A stretch of 8,332 bases of DNA. It comes from Treponema sp. (GTDB taxonomy: Bacteria > Spirochaetota > Spirochaetia > Treponematales > Breznakiellaceae). The translations under genes and the position numbers were made by a program. This document shows, piece by piece, positions 5,484 to 8,332 of this stretch. Within the stretch, counting starts at the first letter, position 1. Each line of letters starts with the position of its first letter. The notes under the pieces were generated by a model. The model was not told the DNA's origin. It ran no database searches and saw nothing but the letters and a program-made list of their open reading frames with translations. The stretch is taken from the NCBI GenBank assembly GCA_031278025.1, contig JAITLF010000078.1, forward strand, positions 1-8,332, in the 5' to 3' direction.

Positions 5484-6884
5484 CTACCGCTTCAGGGTCA
5501 AAAGTTCCTGTAAAAGCTGATCCGCGGTTTGGATAGTCCTGCTGTTGGCCTGGAAGCCGCGCTGGGTAACGATCATGTCGGTAAACTGCTCGGCCATATC
5601 TACGTTGGACATTTCCAGAGCGCCGGCGATGATCTTGCCCCGGCCCTGCGTATTCGAGGTACCCACATTGGCATTGCCCGAGTTGTTGGAAAATACGTAG
5701 TTGTTGTCGCCGGCCTTTTCCAGACCGCCCTGGTTGGGAAAGCTGGCCAGCGCGACCTGGCCCAGGGTACGGGTATTGCCGTTGCTGTAGACACCGGTAA
5801 TGGTACCGCTCTGATCGATCTTGAAATTTTCAAGATAACCCATGGTATAGCCGTCCTGCAGGAAGGCCTTGGTGGTACTGGCTTCGGCGTATTGGGTGAT
5901 CGTGTTTACCAATCCCCCCACCTGGCCCAGATTGAGTTCGAATTCCTGGCGGACCGGCGCGCCGTCCGCGCCGGGGGTGGCCGGCTGTACGTCAAAGGCC
6001 ACCCGCATGATCACCGCACCCTCTTCAGGCGAGGCATTGCCCGCTACGTCAACCACGCCGGCAAGGTTCCCCAGGTTGGAGAAGTTCACCGTAAAGGTGT
6101 TGCCGTCACCGGCCGCCGGGGCCGCCTCGCCCAGGCCCACGGTGGTATTGGTGGGATCGGGGTTCTCCGGGTCAACGGCAACGGTCGCGGTCCATGCGTT
6201 CTGCTCCCCGGGTATACGGCTGAATTCCACCCGCAGGGTATGGTCCAGGCCGAAACTGTCGTAAACCTTGATCTCCGTCCCCCAGGTGCCTTCGATAATT
6301 TCGGCCTGGTTTGCCCCTTCCGCGATGAACGGGGTACGCTTATCAAGGTTACAGGCAAAATTTACCAACGTAGTTGCCCGGGCCGCGTCCTTCCCCCCGA
6401 TGGGGATGATGAGATCCTCGGTTTCCCGGGAAGTGTCCAGTACCTGAACCCCGTCGAGTTCCCGGGCCATCCAGCCCTGGACCTTCATGCCGTTGCCGGG
6501 GTTCACAAAGGTCCCGTCCCGGTCAACCGTAAAATCACCGGCCCTGGTATAGTAGGTTTTCTCGCCCTCGTTCAGGATGAAAAAGCCGGTCCCGGAGATA
6601 GCCAGATCCGTCCCCACGCCGGTTGTCTGGAACGACCCCTGGGTATGAATCGTGTCGATGGACGCGACGGACATCCCCAGGCCCACCTCTTTCGGATTCA
6701 CGCCGCCCACTTCTTCCTGGGGTTTCGCGGCCGCGTTGAGCTGCTGGTAGAGCATGTCCTGGAAGCTGACCCTTCCCTTTTTAAAGCCCGTCGTGTTAAT
6801 GTTGGATATGTTGTTGCCGATCACATCCATTCTGGTCTGATGATTCTGTAACCCGGAAACACCCGAGTATAATGATCGCATCAT
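5484..6884 (-). CDS. flgE: Flagellar hook protein FlgE
   Basis: FlgE polymerises into the hook, the flexible joint between motor and filament; in spirochetes the hook lies in the periplasm. The 466-residue protein has the axial-protein N-terminus ([19 protein letters not shown], about residues 8-26, followed by [12 protein letters not shown]). The C-terminus is matching and helical ([20 protein letters not shown], then [16 protein letters not shown]), and the two pair to form the D0 core. The middle domains carry the surface. The only cysteine is C178 (codon 6351-6353), followed by N179, and K165 is present (codon 6390-6392). These are the residues reported to form the self-catalysed lysinoalanine cross-link between T. 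denticola FlgE subunits. The start at 6884 is chosen over the next ATG at 6881 because AAGGGG (6893-6898) lies 8 nt upstream. The gap to flgD is 12 nt. Confidence 0.96.
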   Translation of the reverse strand: MMRSLYSGVSGLQNHQTRMDVIGNNISNINTTGFKKGRVSFQDMLYQQLNAAAKPQEEVGGVNPKEVGLGMSVASIDTIHTQGSFQTTGVGTDLAISGTGFFILNEGEKTYYTRAGDFTVDRDGTFVNPGNGMKVQGWMARELDGVQVLDTSRETEDLIIPIGGKDAARATTLVNFACNLDKRTPFIAEGANQAEIIEGTWGTEIKVYDSFGLDHTLRVEFSRIPGEQNAWTATVAVDPENPDPTNTTVGLGEAAPAAGDGNTFTVNFSNLGNLAGVVDVAGNASPEEGAVIMRVAFDVQPATPGADGAPVRQEFELNLGQVGGLVNTITQYAEASTTKAFLQDGYTMGYLENFKIDQSGTITGVYSNGNTRTLGQVALASFPNQGGLEKAGDNNYVFSNNSGNANVGTSNTQGRGKIIAGALEMSNVDMAEQFTDMIVTQRGFQANSRTIQTADQLLQELLTLKR

Positions 6885-6892
6885 GGCGCTTA

Positions 6893-6898
6893 CCCCTT
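6893..6898 (-). promoter_or_regulatory. Ribosome binding site of flgE overlapping the flgD stop
   Basis: AAGGGG on the minus strand lies 8 nt before the ATG at 6884 and 11 nt before the second ATG at 6881, so it favours the first. It overlaps the flgD TAA (6897-6899), which suggests coupled translation of flgD and flgE. Confidence 0.7.
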
Positions 6899-7376
6899 AT
6901 CCTTCTATACTGGAATTGGATATCATATTTGATGGCGAATCGTCAAAAACCTTGACTACCTGTTCCCATGAATAGTAATTGCCGTTCACCAGGATCCGCG
7001 GAGTATCGGCGCCCCGGCTTACCGCTTTCACGGTGCCCTGCACTATATTCTCGCCCTCGTAGAGTTCCACCGATTTTCCCAGCGCCGCCGTCGCCTCGCT
7101 GCCGGCAAGCATGTTGGTAAGCCGGGCAAAATCATTGGCCATGCTGGTCATCTGATCCAGCGTTGAAAACTGGGCCATCTGCGCGATAAATTCCTTGTCT
7201 TCCATCGGGGCGGTGGGATCCTGGTAACTAAGCTGTGTGATCAAAAGTTTTAAAAAATCATCTTTCCCAAGATTCTGCTGCGGGTTTTTCCCCTGGTTTA
7301 TCTTACTGTTATGTTCTTTTACCGTCCGGGTCAGGTCCAGCATATCCTGGGCGCTTAAAACCGATTCCAATGCCAT
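6897..7376 (-). CDS. flgD: Flagellar hook assembly scaffold protein FlgD
   Basis: FlgD forms the temporary cap on the growing hook and lets exported FlgE subunits assemble beneath it. The 159-residue protein shows the conserved N-terminal FlgD block: LGKDDFLKLLITQLSYQDP (residues 37-55), then APMEDKEFIAQMAQFSTLDQM (56-76). This is followed by a short C-terminal part with LGKSVELYEG and GTVKAVSRG. It is shorter than E. coli FlgD (about 230) because the full C-terminal Ig-like/tudor portion is reduced, as is usual for spirochete FlgD. The start is the ATG at 7376: AGAGG (7383-7387) lies 6 nt upstream, whereas the in-frame TTG at 7382 would touch that site. The gene sits between the FliK-like gene and flgE, as in the canonical fla operon. 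A 6-bp hairpin lies just upstream. Confidence 0.95.
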   Translation of the reverse strand: MALESVLSAQDMLDLTRTVKEHNSKINQGKNPQQNLGKDDFLKLLITQLSYQDPTAPMEDKEFIAQMAQFSTLDQMTSMANDFARLTNMLAGSEATAALGKSVELYEGENIVQGTVKAVSRGADTPRILVNGNYYSWEQVVKVFDDSPSNMISNSSIEG

Positions 7377-7382
7377 AATCAA

Positions 7383-7387
7383 CCTCT
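7383..7387 (-). promoter_or_regulatory. Ribosome binding site of flgD (decides the start)
   Basis: AGAGG on the minus strand is 6 nt before the ATG at 7376. The alternative TTG codon at 7380-7382 would be directly adjacent to it, which rules that codon out as a start. Confidence 0.75.
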
Positions 7388-7395
7388 TTGTATCA

Positions 7396-7412
7396 GGCGG
7401 CGCATGGCCGCC
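7396..7412 (-). promoter_or_regulatory. Hairpin upstream of the flgD ribosome binding site
   Basis: GGCGGC (7396-7401) and GCCGCC (7407-7412) form a perfect 6-bp all-GC stem with a 5-nt loop, 8 nt upstream of the flgD ribosome binding site. A 10-bp palindrome, CGAATATTCG, lies nearby at 7422-7431. The stem may influence flgD translation or mRNA processing between fliK and flgD. No U-run follows it, so a terminator is unlikely. Confidence 0.45.
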
Positions 7413-7440
7413 GTATTAAATCGAATATTCGCGGCGCGTT

Positions 7441-8331
7441 TTACGCCAGTACATCAACCTGCCGCCCCGCGCCGCCCGCAAACCGGATCGTCGCGGCGGT
7501 ATCGGCGGCGGCCCCGGACGCGGCGTCGTAGGAATGCGCGGCCAGCCGTTCGGAAAAGAAGGGGGCATCCTCCCCCTCTTCCCGGTAACCGCCCGCGCCG
7601 CCCCGTCCTCCATCGGACGAGACGGACATTTCCAGGGTCGCCCCCTGGAAACCGGAATCCCGAAATGCCTGTTCCAGGGAACGCAGTTCCTGTTCAAACG
7701 CCCGCAGGGCCTCACCGCTTTCTACGGTTATCCGCCCTACTACTTTGTTTTCGGACATTTCCAGGCGTATCTTTACATTTCCCAGATGTTCCGGCCTTAG
7801 AGACAGCCTGATAAGCCCTTCCCCGCCGTTCCTGAGAATAATCGAGGCGTGGCGCACAATATCGCCGTTCAGGTTTTCGTGGAGTTCCCGGGCAAGCGTC
7901 TCCCGGAACGAAAGCTGCGCCCGGTTCTCCCGGTTATAACTCACCTCCGCCTGGCTGCGCGCCTGGGACTTAAGGTCCACGATAATTTCCTGTTCCTGCC
8001 CGTGGTTTTGGACATAATCCCCCGGCGTGCGCCCGCCGTTATTTTCGGCATTCCCGCCGTCGGCTGCGCCGTTGGTTTTCGGCGTAGTGCGAAAATCCCG
8101 CAGTTCCGGGCTAAACTTCCGGCGCGAGCCTTTCCGCGCTTCCCCCGGTTCTTCCCGCCCTTCCTTTTCCGCGCGTTCGGGTGCGGGGGGCCTTTGCTGC
8201 CTGGGCAGGGCCGCCAACTCCGCCGCAGGGACAGCCTCCACGGTTGCCGCCGCCGCCTTTGCCCCGGAAAATTCCGCGCCCCGCTCTTCCCCTTCCCGGG
8301 CAAGTCCGGCCGTTTCCGCCCCGGCAAGGTC
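7441..8331 (-). CDS. fliK: FliK-like flagellar hook-length control protein (5' partial)
   Basis: FliK proteins measure hook length and switch the export apparatus from hook to filament substrates by contacting FlhB. The frame is open to the right edge, giving 296 visible residues; a GTG at 8241 lies inside it, but the ORF continues upstream with no stop, so it is not trusted as the start. The visible upstream part is rich in Ala, Glu, Arg and Pro (for instance EKEGREEPGEARKGSRRK) and looks disordered, as expected for the FliK N-terminal region. The conserved hook-length domain covers nucleotides about 7610-7890. Its signature LSLRPEHLGNV falls at about 7774-7806, followed by KIRLEMSENKVVGRI and a helix with AFEQELRSLEQAF. 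A Gly/Ala-rich tail of some 55 residues ends the protein. Position before flgD corresponds to Borrelia flbC and T. pallidum tap1, which are the FliK counterparts there. The N-terminal part and true start lie outside the window. Confidence 0.85.
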   Translation of the reverse strand, partial: DLAGAETAGLAREGEERGAEFSGAKAAAATVEAVPAAELAALPRQQRPPAPERAEKEGREEPGEARKGSRRKFSPELRDFRTTPKTNGAADGGNAENNGGRTPGDYVQNHGQEQEIIVDLKSQARSQAEVSYNRENRAQLSFRETLARELHENLNGDIVRHASIILRNGGEGLIRLSLRPEHLGNVKIRLEMSENKVVGRITVESGEALRAFEQELRSLEQAFRDSGFQGATLEMSVSSDGGRGGAGGYREEGEDAPFFSERLAAHSYDAASGAAADTAATIRFAGGAGRQVDVLA

Positions 8332-8332
8332 C

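Noticed and set aside
5529..6851. 440-codon open frame on the plus strand, opposite flgE
   Set aside because: FlgE on the minus strand is certain from its N- and C-terminal motifs. The opposite frame looks like a codon-bias shadow, rich in Gly, Arg, His and Val, with no family resemblance.
7404..7811. 135-codon open frame on the plus strand, opposite the FliK-like gene
   Set aside because: Very Arg/Pro-rich shadow of GC-rich antisense DNA; the minus-strand frame carries the LRPEHLGNV hook-length signature.

Overview
The window looks like chromosomal DNA from a spirochete, most likely a Treponema-like organism with fairly GC-rich DNA. Three things point there. The gene order fliK-like, flgD, flgE, flbD, motA, motB matches the middle of the spirochete flagellar (fla) operon, although part of this order also occurs in Firmicutes. 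The hook protein FlgE carries a lone cysteine at residue 178 and a lysine at 165, the numbering of the lysinoalanine cross-link described for Treponema denticola FlgE. The DEAH helicase has the compact HrpA form also known from Borrelia. The species cannot be fixed from the sequence alone.

Left part (1-3593, plus strand): the C-terminal two thirds of a mannitol-1-phosphate 5-dehydrogenase-like polyol dehydrogenase enters from the left edge and stops at 827. A 210-bp GC-rich, hairpin-dense gap follows (828-1037) that resembles a dispersed palindromic repeat. Next comes an 851-residue HrpA-type DEAH-box RNA helicase with a full set of helicase motifs, a Gly/Asn-rich linker and a C-terminal region I do not recognise.

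Right part (3620-8332, minus strand, read right to left): a compact flagellar gene run. It contains a FliK-like hook-length protein (open at the right edge), the hook cap scaffold FlgD, the hook protein FlgE, the small FlbD protein and the stator pair MotA and MotB. Most genes have good Shine-Dalgarno sequences and short junctions (12, 6 and 31 nt). Two junctions are longer and carry GC-rich hairpins: fliK-flgD (64 nt) and flgE-flbD (114 nt). The products cover hook assembly (FliK, FlgD, FlgE) and torque generation (MotA, MotB).

In the Borrelia and T. pallidum operons motB is followed by fliL, fliM and the export genes. Here motB instead faces hrpA tail to tail across 26 bp with no clear terminator, so the conserved operon is interrupted or ends at this point.

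I saw no tRNA, rRNA, CRISPR array, insertion sequence or previously undescribed multi-gene system. The most interesting items are the FlgE cross-link residues, the break in the fla operon, the palindromic gap before hrpA, and the unusual C-terminal part of the helicase.
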